From Sapria himalayana (taxonomy: Eukaryota > Streptophyta > Magnoliopsida > Malpighiales > Rafflesiaceae): 64,000 nucleotides of DNA. The notes beneath the pieces were generated by a model. That model saw nothing but the letters and a program-made list of their open reading frames with translations, ran no database searches and was not told the origin of the DNA. Shown here in pieces: positions 1 through 13,099 of this stretch (its first letter is position 1; the number at the start of each line of letters is the position of its first letter). The position numbers and the translations under genes were made by a program. Location: the NCBI GenBank assembly GCA_029783825.1, contig JAREIK010002440.1:310001-374000 (forward strand), in the 5' to 3' direction.

Positions 1-483
1 TCGTAGTGAACATTCTTATACAACTAATAACAAATATTTCTAAATGTGAATAATACTAATTTTCAAGTCCAATTAAAATAGAGATCAGGTATCTTTAATA
101 TCATAATCTAGTTTCATCATTGATGATATAAAATCTCAGAATGAGTGAACACCTGATGGTTGTTCCATATACACTACTTCCTTAAAGTCACCATGAAAAA
201 ATATATTTTTTCAAATTTAGATGATATATTCTCTAATTATGAGATGTTAAAAAAAATAAGAATTCATACTGAGATCATATTAGTTACTAAAGCCAATGTG
301 TCCTTATAGTGGTCATCAAACGTCTGAGTACATCCACCAACTACAAATCTAGCTTTAAGCTGATATAGCTTCTTATTTAAACAAGTATTCATAGTGAACA
401 TCATCAAACAACCAACAACAAATATTTCTGATTGTTGTTGTACTTGTTTCCAAGTCCAATTAGAATGAAAAACATATATCTCT
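1..483. repeat. Direct repeat, two copies about 388 bp apart
   Basis: The first ~95 bases and bases ~389-483 are related. Both start TC(G/A)TAGTGAACAT, share AACAAATATTTCT, and end in a CAAGTCCAATTA block. The copies flank and overlap a copia reverse transcriptase remnant read on the minus strand, so they probably come from duplication inside that element. Confidence 0.6.
100..480 (-). pseudogene. Ty1/copia reverse transcriptase fragment (decayed)
   Basis: Read on the minus strand, this stretch gives the start of a copia-type reverse transcriptase (RVT_2). It has a block like LYQLKARFVVGGCTQTF (family form: YKARLVAKGYTQ), then a DTLALVTNMISV-like block (family: ETFAPVAKMTSVR), then FHGDFKEVVYMEQPSG after allowing frame changes. 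In an intact element this domain copies element RNA into DNA. Stops and shifts break it, and the integrase and RNase H parts are not visible here. It is a copia remnant running off the left edge. Lineage not determined. Confidence 0.7.
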
Positions 484-3138
484 ACTATAACAGTCTAACA
501 TAATCCTAAATAAAAAAATAAATAAAAAAGAAACTTGAGTACAATAGTATTATCATGAACAGTGATAACATAAATAGAAGTGTTGTAGTTTTTATTTGAT
601 TTTTTATGTATTTTATATTTTTGATAGGAACACTCAACATGCAAGCTACTCTAATCACTTGTATTCATTACATAATAACATTTATTGTATAATATTTTTC
701 CATCGAATCTTATTATCTTTCTAATTTATATTTATTATTTTTACATGTTACCAGAGCTAGGTTTATAAATATAAAGTGTCCTCTCCTCTAAGTTGTTCTT
801 CTCTTTTTTCTATCTATAGTAGAGATCAAGCAGTAGTCACACCCACTGTATGCGATTATAATGTGCACAAGCACAAAATAGTGCAAGAAAATGCACGTGG
901 TGACATATAGTAAAGCATACAATGGTACACAGATACACAATAAGCACACATGATGGTGCATAGTTTTGTGCATAGTTGGGTGCAGAAAGGTGTGCATGGT
1001 GATGTGTCATGGCCCAATGTAATTCCATAAAATATAGATCATAAGCCAGGTTTTTGAAAAGGTTTTATAAGAATTCTAAAATGCTCTAAATTTTCAAGCT
1101 CACTTCCCATTTTAGAATATTCTAGAAAATTTTGATGTAATAAGATTATAATATGTGGTTTAATCTGAGCATGTGATAAAGGAGAGCTCTTAGTCTCACT
1201 ACATAAGAGAGTCATCTCATTTTTATACTCATTGAAGTTTTATTTAAAATTTATTGTATTTCTTATAATATTTATCTCTTGATAAACTTGTGAGTATAAT
1301 CTTATGGATATGACTTTTATGAGAGGCAAAAATAGATTTGTTGACTTAAACAATTATGGTAAAAAAAAATTCCTAACCAAGGTAGCACATATAGCACTAA
1401 AGCTTTTGATCCACAATAAGTAGCATCAGAGACAATTTAAAATATCAATACAAACATAATGACTCTTCTAATGATCCTGGTGGCCGAAGAGTAATCACTC
1501 ATAAGAATAATACAAATAGCAAATGAAGTTTGGGTGGTAGCAATTCAATTATAGTTGCTCTCTTGTTGATCAATATTGCACTCAGAAGGCCTACAAGTGA
1601 TTATAAGTTATTTAAGATTTTTTTTTTTACCATTTATTGTTTCAATAGTGCACAACAATATTAACTACTAAGAGTGGGAGTTAAGTGAGCAAATTTTTTA
1701 AGTGTTATTGAAGTAGCATGATAAGTGATGTCGCATCCTACATTGAACCTCCCTTTTACCCATTCTGAATCAGCACATACTTTAGAGTATAAATGGCTCA
1801 TAAGGACCCATTCTAACAAGTGATGTCAATAACTCAGGGTAAACATATGATAATTAATATGTTAAGTAATTAAGGCATAAAAGATGTAAAAAATTTTAAA
1901 GGAGCATATAAGAAAATTTGTATGATTCTTCAAGAGCTCAAATATGACAGTTAAGTTTAGTTTGAGGAATTTATCGCAAGTCGATGACTTAGCAATGAAG
2001 TAATTAAGGAATCGTTCCTCCAGTGAGCCTCTACTAGGGTGAAGCCAGTTTAGCATTAAGTCAATAATTAGCATTGCACAAAACTTAAATTCCTGATAAT
2101 TTGTGGAATGGAATATGGATGTAACACAGTAATATTATTGCGTTCAAACTCTAGGCCCATGACAGATGCACATGGTTGTGTATGTGATGGTAAGCACAGG
2201 AGTGCGCGTGGTTGTTTTCAGGGTGGAGCACATGGAGGTTCACACAGTATTCAAGTGGTGATTCAAACAATGATGTGAGGCAAAAACCCTAATTGGGTTT
2301 CCTTTGCCAACTTTTTGGAGATTTAGTATCAAATACAACAAAAAATAAAAAAAAGAAAGAATTGGGTGCAATTATTTTAGGGGAATAATAATTTTAAAAC
2401 ACGGTGTGAATTATCGTAGCAAAGATAAATTGAAAAGAATATGAATCTAATATACTCATTGCAGACACTAGAAATAATTGTTAGATATTATTTCCATAGA
2501 AAAGACCGAGAATATTACGTAACAGTGAACGAGATATATTGACTACCTGAGTCATCTATAAATCTTTACAAAATTTATCCACCATGACACTTATTAGAAA
2601 TGAACATATAAAATTCATTTCTAAAATAATAACAGATCACTCTCTTCTTTCATGTATCACTAGTTATTTTATCCATATTCTAATTTCAGACTCTTAGATC
2701 ATCAACACAACAAACAAATATACAAATAATTGATAATCAAACTTTTTTAAATTGTTCTTTTCTTATTCTGAGAACATTATTATTATTAATAACAAATGCT
2801 CAAAAATTATTAGATATAATATTATTCATTTTGAATCTTTGTTACTTTCTCATATCATATTTATTTCTAGTTGTTTTGTTAATTTATTCTCTGTCAGTTT
2901 TTGTAGACTACTTAATTCTAACTTTATCTTTATATTCAATAATGTTTATTTGTAGAATTGACAGACTATTATAATGACTACATTTTGAAATGAGCAAATT
3001 ATAAGTTTATCTTCAATAGTATGAACTTCCACTAAGTGTATAAATATTATGAACTGATTATTTAAGTTTTCTCAGCTTGATCACTCATCATTAGTCAAGT
3101 TGAGAATACTTTAATTTCATATATGAGGACCAAGAAAA
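484..3138. other. Gene-free AT-rich stretch
   Basis: No coding region or named element is supported here. Bases ~850-1010 and ~2150-2270 are locally richer in G and carry irregular GTGCA/GCACA words, a degenerate simple repeat. The rest is AT-rich with many short poly-A or poly-T runs. It may be the decayed LTR or leader of the copia remnant at the left edge, but no LTR boundary or target duplication could be placed. Confidence 0.5.
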
Positions 3139-6100
3139 TAAAGATATCAAATGGGTAAGGCAGCTCCGACACAGCATGAGACATTGTCAAAAATAACCAC
3201 ATCGTGCCCTGCACGGCATGATCTAGAACCATGCCTAGAATGTGGTAGCTTCAGCCCATGGCACAATTCATGTCGGGCTAGAGCAGGCCAACCATGGCTT
3301 GTGTTGGGCCAGGAACAACATTCGTGCGTGACCTATTGGCATGATCTACAAGCATGAGGTGTAGGTCATCGGTCACGACCTCACAGGTTTTTTTAACCCA
3401 CCTCCCCTCTCACCCATTATGTTTACGTGAGATGGGAGAATTGTTGCCCCATGCTTCAACAATGACAATGACAAGCACAAACATGTCACTATAGTTGTCT
3501 ATAAAAAAATAAAAAAATTTAGCTTTTATGTTATATTTTGTAGCCATCAAATTTGCTTCCATCGGCTACTGGGCACAAATTCGATGGCTATCAAATTTAT
3601 GTCCATTAAAAATAAAAAAAAAATTAAAAATATTCTAAAAATATAAAATTAAAATTTCTTGATATTCATTAAATTCATTTTCTCTTCTTTCTTCTCACTC
3701 ATTTTTTGACTTCTTTTTTTCTAATTTTCTCTCCTTTTTTACTTAGATGTGTTGTTTGCTCCAAGTCCTGAGCTCACTAGTTTAGAAAAAATAAAAGGTG
3801 AATTATTTCACAAATAAAGTTACACTAATACAATACATATTTAATTTTTATTTATTAATTGATATTATAATTTAATAAATTATTAAAATTTATTTATATA
3901 ATTTTTTAAAAAACGTGAATTATAAATTAAATATTTAAATAATGATTAGTGATTATAGTGATATTAATTTTGATCTAAATATAAATAATAAAAATTCAAC
4001 CAAAAGGTCTGAAATCAAAACTAAGTTTTCTAACATATCGACTCATTTGCCTAAAAAACCTAAAACTATGTAAAATTCAGTAGTATAGACTCATTTTAAC
4101 ATAATTAAAAATATAAATTATATGGATATCAAAGAATAATTATCACAATGTATATATTATAAAAAAATAAATACTTGTAAGAGTATTGGTGGTATTGTCA
4201 TCTTAAAAAGTATGCTAATCAATACACTAAAAAACATATATTAGATCTTATGTAAACTAAACTAAGTGGTGAGGGCTTTGAAATTGGATCAACTTCAGCT
4301 TTATTAACCCTCTTCATTTAGAGCAACAATTTTAAGAGGGAAGACATAACCAAATTGATTACTATCATAAATTTTTTGATTAGATTTATAGAGGATCCTA
4401 TAATGATCAATATTAAGTTGACATACTTCCAACCTGCTTATCGTAATATTTTTAAATCAATTAGTAGAAATGACATAATAAAATATAATAAGTTAAAAAA
4501 ATAATTAATAATTAATAAATTTATAAAATATAAATGAGTTGTATTTATGGGGTACGATATCTAGACTAGTCATAATAATGCATTATTTATATATTTTATC
4601 ATTCACTATATTTATTCTAAGTAAAAACATAATATAAAAATTTCAAGATTTCTTAAGATCCTTCATCTGTATGTAACTCTATCATATATAAATATACAAT
4701 AAGGATCTTTAGATAATATAATATTCACAATAAAATTTTTAGTATTACATTCGATAATACTTCGAATAATAATATCGACATTAATATGTTAGTCAAAAAT
4801 CTTTGAGATTGACAACTAGGTAGAATTTTTATGTCAGATATATGTGCCACATAATTAACTTAATAGCATAAGAAAAAATAAAAGTTATTTCCCTTACATT
4901 AAAAAAAATACGAAATTCATTAAAATATCTTAAAATATCTAACAGACAACAAAATTTTAATAATTTATAATTGGCTGCATGCCTAAAAAAGAATTTACAA
5001 ACCCATAAAAAACACCATTAAAGTTATGCCAACCTAATATTAGAGTCATATGTTGACTACTAATAAGTGATATCTAACTACATCAATAATAAGAATGACA
5101 AATTTATTATTGATGATTTTGACTATAAATACAAAAATTTCTTTTATAAAATTTCTAAAAATTTTTTTTAAAATATAACAAACATGTATCCATTTGTGTA
5201 CACTCTTACCATTTACATTAAACTTAGGTGCATGTGCTACATTAGTGCTATTTAGTATCACAATTATTGAGATGAATACCAAGTATTTTAAATTATTAAT
5301 CCTTCATTCCAATACTTTATTACTTGATTGTTTGTATGAATCCTAAGGTTAAAGTAGATAAATAAAAAGTATATTAAGATATATATTCACATACATAAAC
5401 CAAATAGATGAACTTTAAAGTTTGATTCATGAAAAATTAACTAACATTTTTATATTTTACAATACCAGTGATGATAATTGTAGTGAGACTCTGAGTATAA
5501 ACATTAATACCATATTTAGTGATAGTGACTATTTTATTCAGTTAGTATAGAACAAATAATGGGATAATCTGTCAGATAAGAGCGAAATATCTCCATACTT
5601 AAATAACGATTACTACTTTAATCTATTACATGAATATAATAAAAATTTAGATATTTTAATTTAATGAAAATTAGATTAATCCACCAATCTCATGTTATCT
5701 AAGATAATACATGATTTAATGAATCATCCAATGTTTAGCATAATATTAGAGTCTTTTTTTTTATTGGCAATGTTATTTTAAATAGAAGATCAAAATTATA
5801 ATCAAATATTATAAAAATACTTGTATATTTAAAAAATTACAAAGATTCAAGATTAAATATTTAAAATAAAACAAAAGACTTGTTGACAAATTACAACCTT
5901 CCAAATCATACATGATAATATGGATCTACACTACCATACTATTGAGACAAATTGTTATCATATTCGATGCATATTTTTTTTTTATTTTTTTTTATGCTTA
6001 TATATCATATTTATGATTTCGTATTCAAGAATTACTTGTTACAGTTTATATTTTTAAATTTTTTTTTATGTTTATCATTCAGAATTTCAGATTTTATTAT

Positions 6101-6515
6101 TTTTTTATATGATATATTGAGCTGAATATAAAATATTTTTGTTAATTATTAAATTTGTTACATTTTAATTTATAATGTTATGTTATTTTATATTTTATTA
6201 TTTTGATATTTAATTTTTCTAATAAAATATTAAACATAAATTTAATAATTCAAAAAAATATTAACTAGGCCTTTTAGATTCGGTGGCCCTAAACAACATG
6301 GCTCAACAAGACTCAAAATTGACCTGGCATGACCTAGGATAGAAATGCCAGGTTACAGGCAATCAAGTCATGTCATGCTGACCAATAATGAATCTGTGTC
6401 AGCATAACATGACACAAAAACTCATCCCATGCCATGTCAAACACAACATGGTGACCAGATTCAAACTCGAAAAATTAGACTATGTTAACACAACGTGGTC
6501 CATTTGACACATCTA
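3139..6515 (+). mobile_element. hAT transposon A, near full length
   Basis: About 3.4 kb with GC-rich subterminal regions and a central AT-rich transposase remnant. The left end reads TAAAGATATCAAATGGG. The right end reads CCATTTGACACATCTA, whose complement TAGATGTGTCAAATGG matches the left end. The same terminal sequence (TAG-G-TGTCAA type) bounds element B and the short GC-rich elements at 15.3, 48.3 and 56.1 kb. Flanks CAAGAAAA and GGAGAAAT agree at 5 of 8 positions, compatible with an old 8-bp hAT target duplication. GC-rich subterminal blocks lie at about 3150-3400 and 6270-6510. Confidence 0.75.
3940..5850 (+). pseudogene. hAT transposase (zf-BED/RICESLEEPER-like), decayed
   Basis: Plus-strand reading across several frames recovers blocks of a plant hAT transposase. 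There is an ITFDNTSNN-like block near 4750 (catalytic-core motif, family ITLDNASAN). A block near 5275 matches the family K(F)KYW...DPR segment. Near 5590-5840 there is a C-terminal dimerisation region with an RRSKL-like block (family RRSRLSPD). In intact elements this protein binds the terminal repeats and performs cut-and-paste transposition. Many stops and frameshifts make this copy inactive. Element B (plus) and remnant C (minus) carry the same block order, which supports the call. Confidence 0.7.
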
Positions 6516-9418
6516 GGAGAAATAATTTTAATGCAATTTATTTCATCAATCAGATGTTCTCATTTTTCTCTTTCTCAAGACATGCCCTTTCATATCATAC
6601 TTTCTGGAGAGAGATTATTTAGCTTGTCTGCCAAAATATTTGAATTTACTTATTTTGCTCTCAATCCCTCTCCAAGATGAAATAAGTTAGCATTTATGAC
6701 CTTGAGATATATTTTTATTGGATATTTTATTACTCAAAATAGATGCAAATATTTCTAACCAAAAATTATTTAATGTGTGTGAATAATATCTTTTTTGATC
6801 CTAATATAATTTTTAACAATCTTGAGAAATATGAGAATCCAGATGTTACACGTGGATCCCTTACCCTTCATTTCTTACCTATAGCCCTATTAGGACCGCC
6901 AGTTAGTAAAAAGAGTCAACCATTAGATATAACTAAGCATGCTGGTACTCAGTATGATATTACTATCATAAAGTTATCGTACCTACCAAATCATGAATTA
7001 CGTCGTAAACAAATCTAACTCTAGAAATCATTCCTTCATACATGAACTAATCAAAGATATGTATGAAAGAGGTTTTTAGTGTTGTATTGATTTAAGATGT
7101 CACAAGTTTTTAATACTACAGGACTACACTAATAATCATCACTTAGTCCTAAAATTTTGTACTAATTATGAATGAATTAACAATATACCTTTAAAAAAAT
7201 ATTTCTTGGTGTATATTATTTACAATTGATATATTTTTGATTGATGAGACTAAAGAATAATTAGGTAAAATTGAATTCTTGAAAAAGCTTTGCTTATTAA
7301 TGCAAAGACCAATGATACATTATTTTAACAGCCTAGTAACTTAGCACATTAATATCAATTAAGTATTCCATGAGTAGACAAAACATATTAAGATTAGTTG
7401 TCATCTCATAATGAATACTATCTAGAATGATTTTTTTTTCTTTTCAAAGTTGAGTGGTTGTGACATATGCATACCAACTTGAAAAATATTTTGAGATTTA
7501 ATTTATTTTGTAAGTTTAATTATATTATTATTATTATTATTACATTATTTGATAGGACCTGACATATAGATTGCCTCAAACCATATATATATATATATAG
7601 TTATATAGTTATATTTTTATATCTAAGTTTTTTTTCAATAATTTGGGTTTTAGCTTTACTCTTTGTCGTTTTTCTCTCTTTCCTCCCTTCCAATACAACC
7701 ATGGGCCAAAATCTTAGAATTGCACTTGACAATAATCAAGTTACTTAGTAAAGTAACTCATACAAAAAAATAAACTATGTAAAAACCTAGAATATAAAAA
7801 ATATGCAATAGAATAATAAGATTGAGAATGATATTATCATATTTTATAAACCTGAAAATTTAATTTATTAGTTACAAAACATCAAATACTCTAAACTCAA
7901 TAAAGACAAAATAAATAATAATTATATGTTATATGACTGTTAGCTTATAAATTTTTCAAGAGCTCAAATTACAAATTGAATAAGTTAAAATTTACATATC
8001 ATTAAAGAGGGTTGTGATAGTCCTAAAAAAAATTCATATGTTCTTCTCTAAAGATGTGAACTAAATTAAGAATTGAATTTGAAAAATCATAGATAAAAAT
8101 ATATTACAATTTTATTTATAGATTTGCATAAAATTAGTGAGTGGCTTGTATGAGAACCTATGAGTAGATTAAATAATTTTTCAAGTGCTACTTATATTTT
8201 TAAAATAAATATATTAATTTTTTGATATAAAATACAATAATTCCCCTGAATATATCATATGTTTTCACAAAGTGAACATAATAAAGGTGATCTTCAACCC
8301 TCTCATCCACTTACATCCTCTCTCTCTGATTGATAAATAATAATACATATCATATCAATTACAATGTTTCCAAATCTACAAAAGAACAAAATATCAAATA
8401 GAAATATGTTGAAGTTATTCAAAACAATCATGTTAACATGGCGCAAACAAGAAATATAAGAAAAAATCTTCAAAAAATATTTTATGAGAATCTTAGATTT
8501 ACTATTAGTTATAATTTTAGTACCTAGTAGTTTTATAAGTCTCAAAGTGTAAAAAAGCAACAAAATTCCTCTAAAATATGAGATGAAAAGCACACAAATC
8601 ACTTATGCAATTTTAGTGACGTGAGCTGCACCTAACAATAAGTAACAATATAATAAAATATGATTTATAAAATAATTTGATTAAAAAAGAAGTTTAAGAC
8701 TACATATATCTAAAAAAAAATATTTAGTAAAAAATAATAAAATTATATAAATTTCAATAAATAATTAAAATTTCAAAATAAAATTTGAAAAAAAACGTGG
8801 TATATTTTCTACTAGCCAAAAAGGGTACAATTGATAAAGCTCAAGTTTTGAAATTATGTTATACCCAAATAAAAAATTAATCAAATCACAGTCAAATTTT
8901 TTTGAAATATATTTTTTTCATTAGACAAAATGATTGGGAGAAAAATACACTTGGTGATGCAATTATCAAAAAACATCAATGAATTACTATTTTATTACTA
9001 TATCATGTCTAATACAGATATTATAATTAATGAATATGTGATAACAACATGAATGATGAATCATTGTTTTTTATATTTAATCAAGTCTGATGCATATTAT
9101 ATAAAGAAAAATTAAATGTGATAAAAGAACATTATTGACACTTTATTGAGAACTCAAGTAGTCGCTCAATGTTTAGTTGTATATTTCATGCTAGGACATG
9201 GCATGACAATTGTGTATAAACCAGTTTATAATATATCTGTTAGCAATAAGCAGTTAAGCACATATAAAAAAAAATAATACAATGAAATAATTTTTACATC
9301 CCATGAATAATTTCACTTCTATCCATGCTAGTTCACATGAATTCATTGTACATTAAAAAAACAGGTTGATACCTTATCTCAAACATAGCACCGGTCGACA
9401 AAAAGCTGAAGAATGTAC
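6516..9418. other. Gene-free AT-rich stretch
   Basis: No coding region is supported. A 91-codon plus-strand open frame at 6743-7018 has no motif I recognise. A pyrimidine-rich run at 7660-7690 precedes an ATG in good context (ACAACCATGG, ATG at 7700), but its frame closes after 15 codons. I looked on the minus strand for the next TBC exon (family motif QLVIYETSASELDIIRDI) and did not find it. The interval may be an intron of that gene or the site of its truncation. Confidence 0.5.
7583..7599. repeat. (AT)n microsatellite
   Basis: Uninterrupted AT dinucleotides, followed by two TTATATAG units. Similar runs occur at 26373-26390 and 44068-44089. Confidence 0.9.
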
Positions 9419-9873
9419 CTTATAAACTCCAGGATTCATCAGCAAAAGGTCTCTACTTCCAGAAATCAACTGCCAAACAAGGCCTCTTAAACAATCAGGA
9501 ATCCCTTTCCTGACACGCCTCTTGACTACATTTGGTTTTCTTCTTGCATAATGCTTCCAATCACTACCTCCAGCACCAATCATCTTTCTCCATTTTCTCA
9601 CCCTTTGTTCCTTCCTAAAAAATTTTGATTACCAAATAAAATATATATCACCTCTCCTTAATGTTAATAAGGAACAAACCAGCCTCACATTCAACACACT
9701 CAAAATGGTAAATAAATGAAACTATACCTCTCAATCTCAAAATCCCATCTCCCATTCTTTACATATTTTTGTGTATCTCTGTTCGACTCTTGCATCATAA
9801 ACCCAATTCTGTCAATTTGTTTTGAAGAAGCAACTGTTCCGCATTCAAAGAAATCAATTATTTTTTTTCCAGA
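9419..9873 (-). CDS. TBC-domain Rab GTPase-activating protein, two exons (partial)
   Basis: Minus-strand exons 9873-9728 and 9614-9419 are separated by a 113-bp intron with a GT donor at 9727-9726 and an AG acceptor at 9616-9615. The reading phase fits exactly: the first exon ends in AG and the second starts with G, making one Arg codon. The second exon encodes RKWRKMIGAGGSDWKHYARR, then RKGIPDCLRGLVWQLISGSR, ending MNPGVYK at a GT donor (9418-9417). This is the start of the TBC domain of plant proteins related to EVI5/GYP-type Rab-GAPs, which are about 350 residues in Arabidopsis. They stimulate GTP hydrolysis by Rab proteins in membrane traffic. The first exon includes a QIDRIGFM block like the family's DRFGF segment. 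The catalytic Arg and Gln finger exons should lie at lower coordinates but were not found, so the gene has a long intron or is truncated. The first exon's 5' edge (acceptor TAATAG) and the start codon are uncertain. Confidence 0.85.
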
Positions 9874-10290
9874 CTATTAAATCAATGATTTTTTGGTAAG
9901 CCATAAGAATGATAGTGTAATTCTGTTTCCCATAAATTGACTGTCCTTCTGGAAGCACCTTGGGTCACCTTCCCATCTACAACAGATAACACAAAAGATC
10001 AGAAATAAAACAAATGTTTTAGATTAAAGAGAGGGTTTTATTGCATTTCACTGGCTCAAATATATCTGATCTGTAAAACATCAACCTACTTTAATTTGAA
10101 AATTTATAATGCAATAATCCACTGTCTCAGTAATACAACTATTGCACACATGAATTTAAATTCTACTCCAGATATGCCAGCCTAGCTAGGAGCCTAGGAC
10201 TAGCCGACTAGGTCAATCAATCACCATACACGATCCACCGAGAGTTCGAGATTGACTCGACTCACCCCCACCAGTTGCGGATTAATGATT
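9874..10290. other. 5' side of the TBC gene fragment
   Basis: On the minus strand a good acceptor (TTATCTGTTGTAG) ends at about 9982 and is followed by ATGGGAAGG, but that frame stops at once. The alternative frame stays open for about 33 codons without recognisable similarity and then meets two stops just before the confirmed exon. This could be a 5' UTR exon or intron. Bases ~10170-10265 are GC-richer, with CTAGGAGCCTAGGACTAG, and may be the terminal region of the adjacent hAT remnant C. Confidence 0.35.
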
Positions 10291-12720
10291 TTAATTTTTT
10301 TTTATAAATTTCAAATTTTAAATTATCTATTATAAGTTATGACATTATATTATTTATTTATTTCACATATATCATAAAAAAAATCATTAACACGAATCAC
10401 AAATGACAAAATTTAATAATCAAAAACTATGTATATAAATATAAAATATTCAATTATTATCCAAACAAATCAAAAAAAATAAAAAAATACATCACAAACT
10501 CACAACAACATTAAATAAAAATCGTCAATCATAATCATGCAACATGCAAACTAAATTTCAATGTCAAACGGTATAAGTATGCAACTGATCATCATCGCGT
10601 AAGTGTCTAATAGTATCACTAGCGGTGAGCTCAACCTCTTTAAAGTCTCACGAATTATCATCTATTAGCAACTTTTCTGCTCTTATTCCACTTCTAGCAA
10701 AACTTAGATGTCTAATCTCAAATCCTTCAAATATTTCATATATATTAGTTCCTCAATGACATTTGGTCATAATTTCAATCTCATATCCAAAATTACATTG
10801 ACTGCAACAAAAAAAACTTCAATGTTACACTCAATACTGGAGGAGTCAGTAGATTTCGTGTCATCTTATAAAACATAAGATAGATTGACTCATATGATTT
10901 TTATCATTATAAAATATTAAAATTCTTATTAACGTTATTTAATAGAATTGAGCAGTAATCAGTTTATAAATACTGAGATAGATAACTCATATTCTATGGT
11001 CCAACCCATCATTTTCTCTTTGCTAACTGAATAAAAAAGTCATCATCTCCAAATATGATGTCCATGTCCGTACCCAAAGCCTAACTATAATTACTACCAT
11101 ATCTAGTATCGTAATGTATAAATAATTGAATCAACTTATCATGAATGAATACTTTTGGATTGGTATTTCTAATTCATGCATAAAAATGTGTATATCAAAA
11201 TGTTCTCAAATTTTTTCACCTTAACCTTAGGTTGCGTGTAGGCAGCCAGACAATAAAAAGATGAAATGATGAACAAATACTTTAAATACTTAATTTTTAT
11301 CTCAATAATCATGTCACTAAATATCAGGTCATTTCTAAACATCCTAAATATTTTACTAATGTTATATATGCACTTGAGTGCAATGCAAGTGGTGGAAGTA
11401 TAAACTAACGAATACATATTTATTATGTCATAAAAAATTTTTAGAAATTTCATAAATAAAATTCATATATCTCAATCTCTATCGTCTATAATAAATTTAT
11501 CACTCTTACATTAATGTAATCGGATATCACATATTCGTATCCAACACATGACTCTAATATCAAGTATATATAATTCTAACGATGTCTCACTTCCATTTGA
11601 AATTTTTTTTCTTTGGACCAACAAATAAACAAAGACTATCAAACTCTTATTATCTGTTAGGCATCCTAAGATATTTTAGTAAGTTATATATTTTTTCTAG
11701 AATAAAAAAATAATATTCTTTTCAACATGTACTATCAGGTTAATAATATGACACATTCATCTAACAATAAAAAATATATCTTTATGGCTCATCACTAATA
11801 ATCCTAATAAACATGTTAAAAGTTACTCCATTGTTAGATATGTTATCAAATATAATATTATATATTTTATCTTAAATATTATATTCTCTAAAAACATAAT
11901 ACACTCAAATATGACTTAGTCATTATGAGGATGAACAATCTCTGAAAATTCTATTATCTTTTTATTTAATGTCCATTTAGAATCTATATAATAGACAGTG
12001 AAACATATAAAAGATATAATATCATGACTAGTCTAGATACCAAACATCACAAATACCACGTCACTATATTACCTAAATTCATTAGTTATTATTTATCATT
12101 CTAATATTTGGATCTAAGAATCATATGATATGTAGGCTAAAAATATATCTATATAATACTCACTACCCTTTGATCCTCCAAAATATAATCAAAAGACTCA
12201 TCATAACGATCAATTTGATCATGTATACTCTTTCTAACTCGTTATGGTATATGAAAGGGGTCACTATAAAAATTAAACTAGATTCAACATCAAAGACTCC
12301 ACCACTCAGTTAGATTTACCTAGGATTTAATATACTATATTTTTTGGTATAATATTTGACATGTCTCTTTAAGTATCCAATCTCATACGTACTCCTACAA
12401 GTATATATTTTTTTACTAATACTTATATTGTGTCAATTCTATATTAACACTCCTAGTATTTTTATTTTATAATATATCAAAATGAGTCCAAATTACAAAT
12501 ATTCTTCTTATTTTTTATTTTTTAGATGTTTAATTTTTGGTGAAGACGATGAGAAAAAATATAATTTCGACCTCGGATATTTTCATAGAATTATCATTAT
12601 GAATATTATCTACATCTATATTAATATTAATTTTATTATCATTAAATTCACTATTTATCATTTTTATTTTATTTTTTATAAATTATATTCTAATTTTTAA
12701 AATAAAAATTATTTGATTTG
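10290..12720 (-). pseudogene. hAT transposase remnant C
   Basis: Minus-strand reading gives hAT transposase blocks in family order from high to low coordinates. A CHIINLIV-like block lies near 11740 (family CACHIINLIV). An IKIKYLKYLF...DPR-equivalent block sits inside the 94-codon open frame at 11453-11169. An RRLKLxPNVIEELIYMKYLK-like C-terminal block lies near 10790-10720. It matches copies A and B but is clearly diverged. Stops and frameshifts are frequent. No terminal inverted repeats or target duplication could be placed. GC-richer blocks at 10170-10265 and 12830-12890 may be its degraded ends. Confidence 0.65.
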
Positions 12721-12894
12721 ATATTAATAAAATTAAAAAACTAAATAAAATTAAAATATAATACCCTTTTATGGATAGGATAAGATAGAAAAAGCTGAAG
12801 CCAACACTTATATCATACCCATTTTTTTTGCCGAAGCCGCACTACACCACACCGCACAACACTATAGTCAACACTCGAGAGCGAAGTCAAAGTC

Positions 12895-12995
12895 AAACTA
12901 TGATAAAAGAGAAAGAGAGATAGAAAGATAAAGAGATAGAGAAAGAAGAGTGAGAGTGTGAGACATGAGAGATATGAGAGTGAAAGATCATATAT
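12895..12995. repeat. Purine-rich GA/GAGA low-complexity tract
   Basis: Irregular GAGA, AAGAGA and GAGTGAGA words on the plus strand. The open frame on the opposite strand (Ser/His-rich) is an artefact of this composition. Confidence 0.7.
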
Positions 12996-13099
12996 ATGTA
13001 AAGGAATATTTTAAAAAAACCCATCATGTGGCACATGTAAAAAGCAAGGCGAGGTGGACTTTTTTTTAATAAAATATTATTTTTTAAGAGAAAACAAGG

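Noticed and set aside
6743..7018. 91-codon plus-strand frame as a candidate gene
   Set aside because: No recognised motif, AT-rich low-complexity start, and no supported splice or promoter context.
7660..7750. Promoter-like AT run, pyrimidine tract and ATG in good context
   Set aside because: The frame after the ATG ends after 15 codons and no splice donor in frame leads to a recognisable exon.
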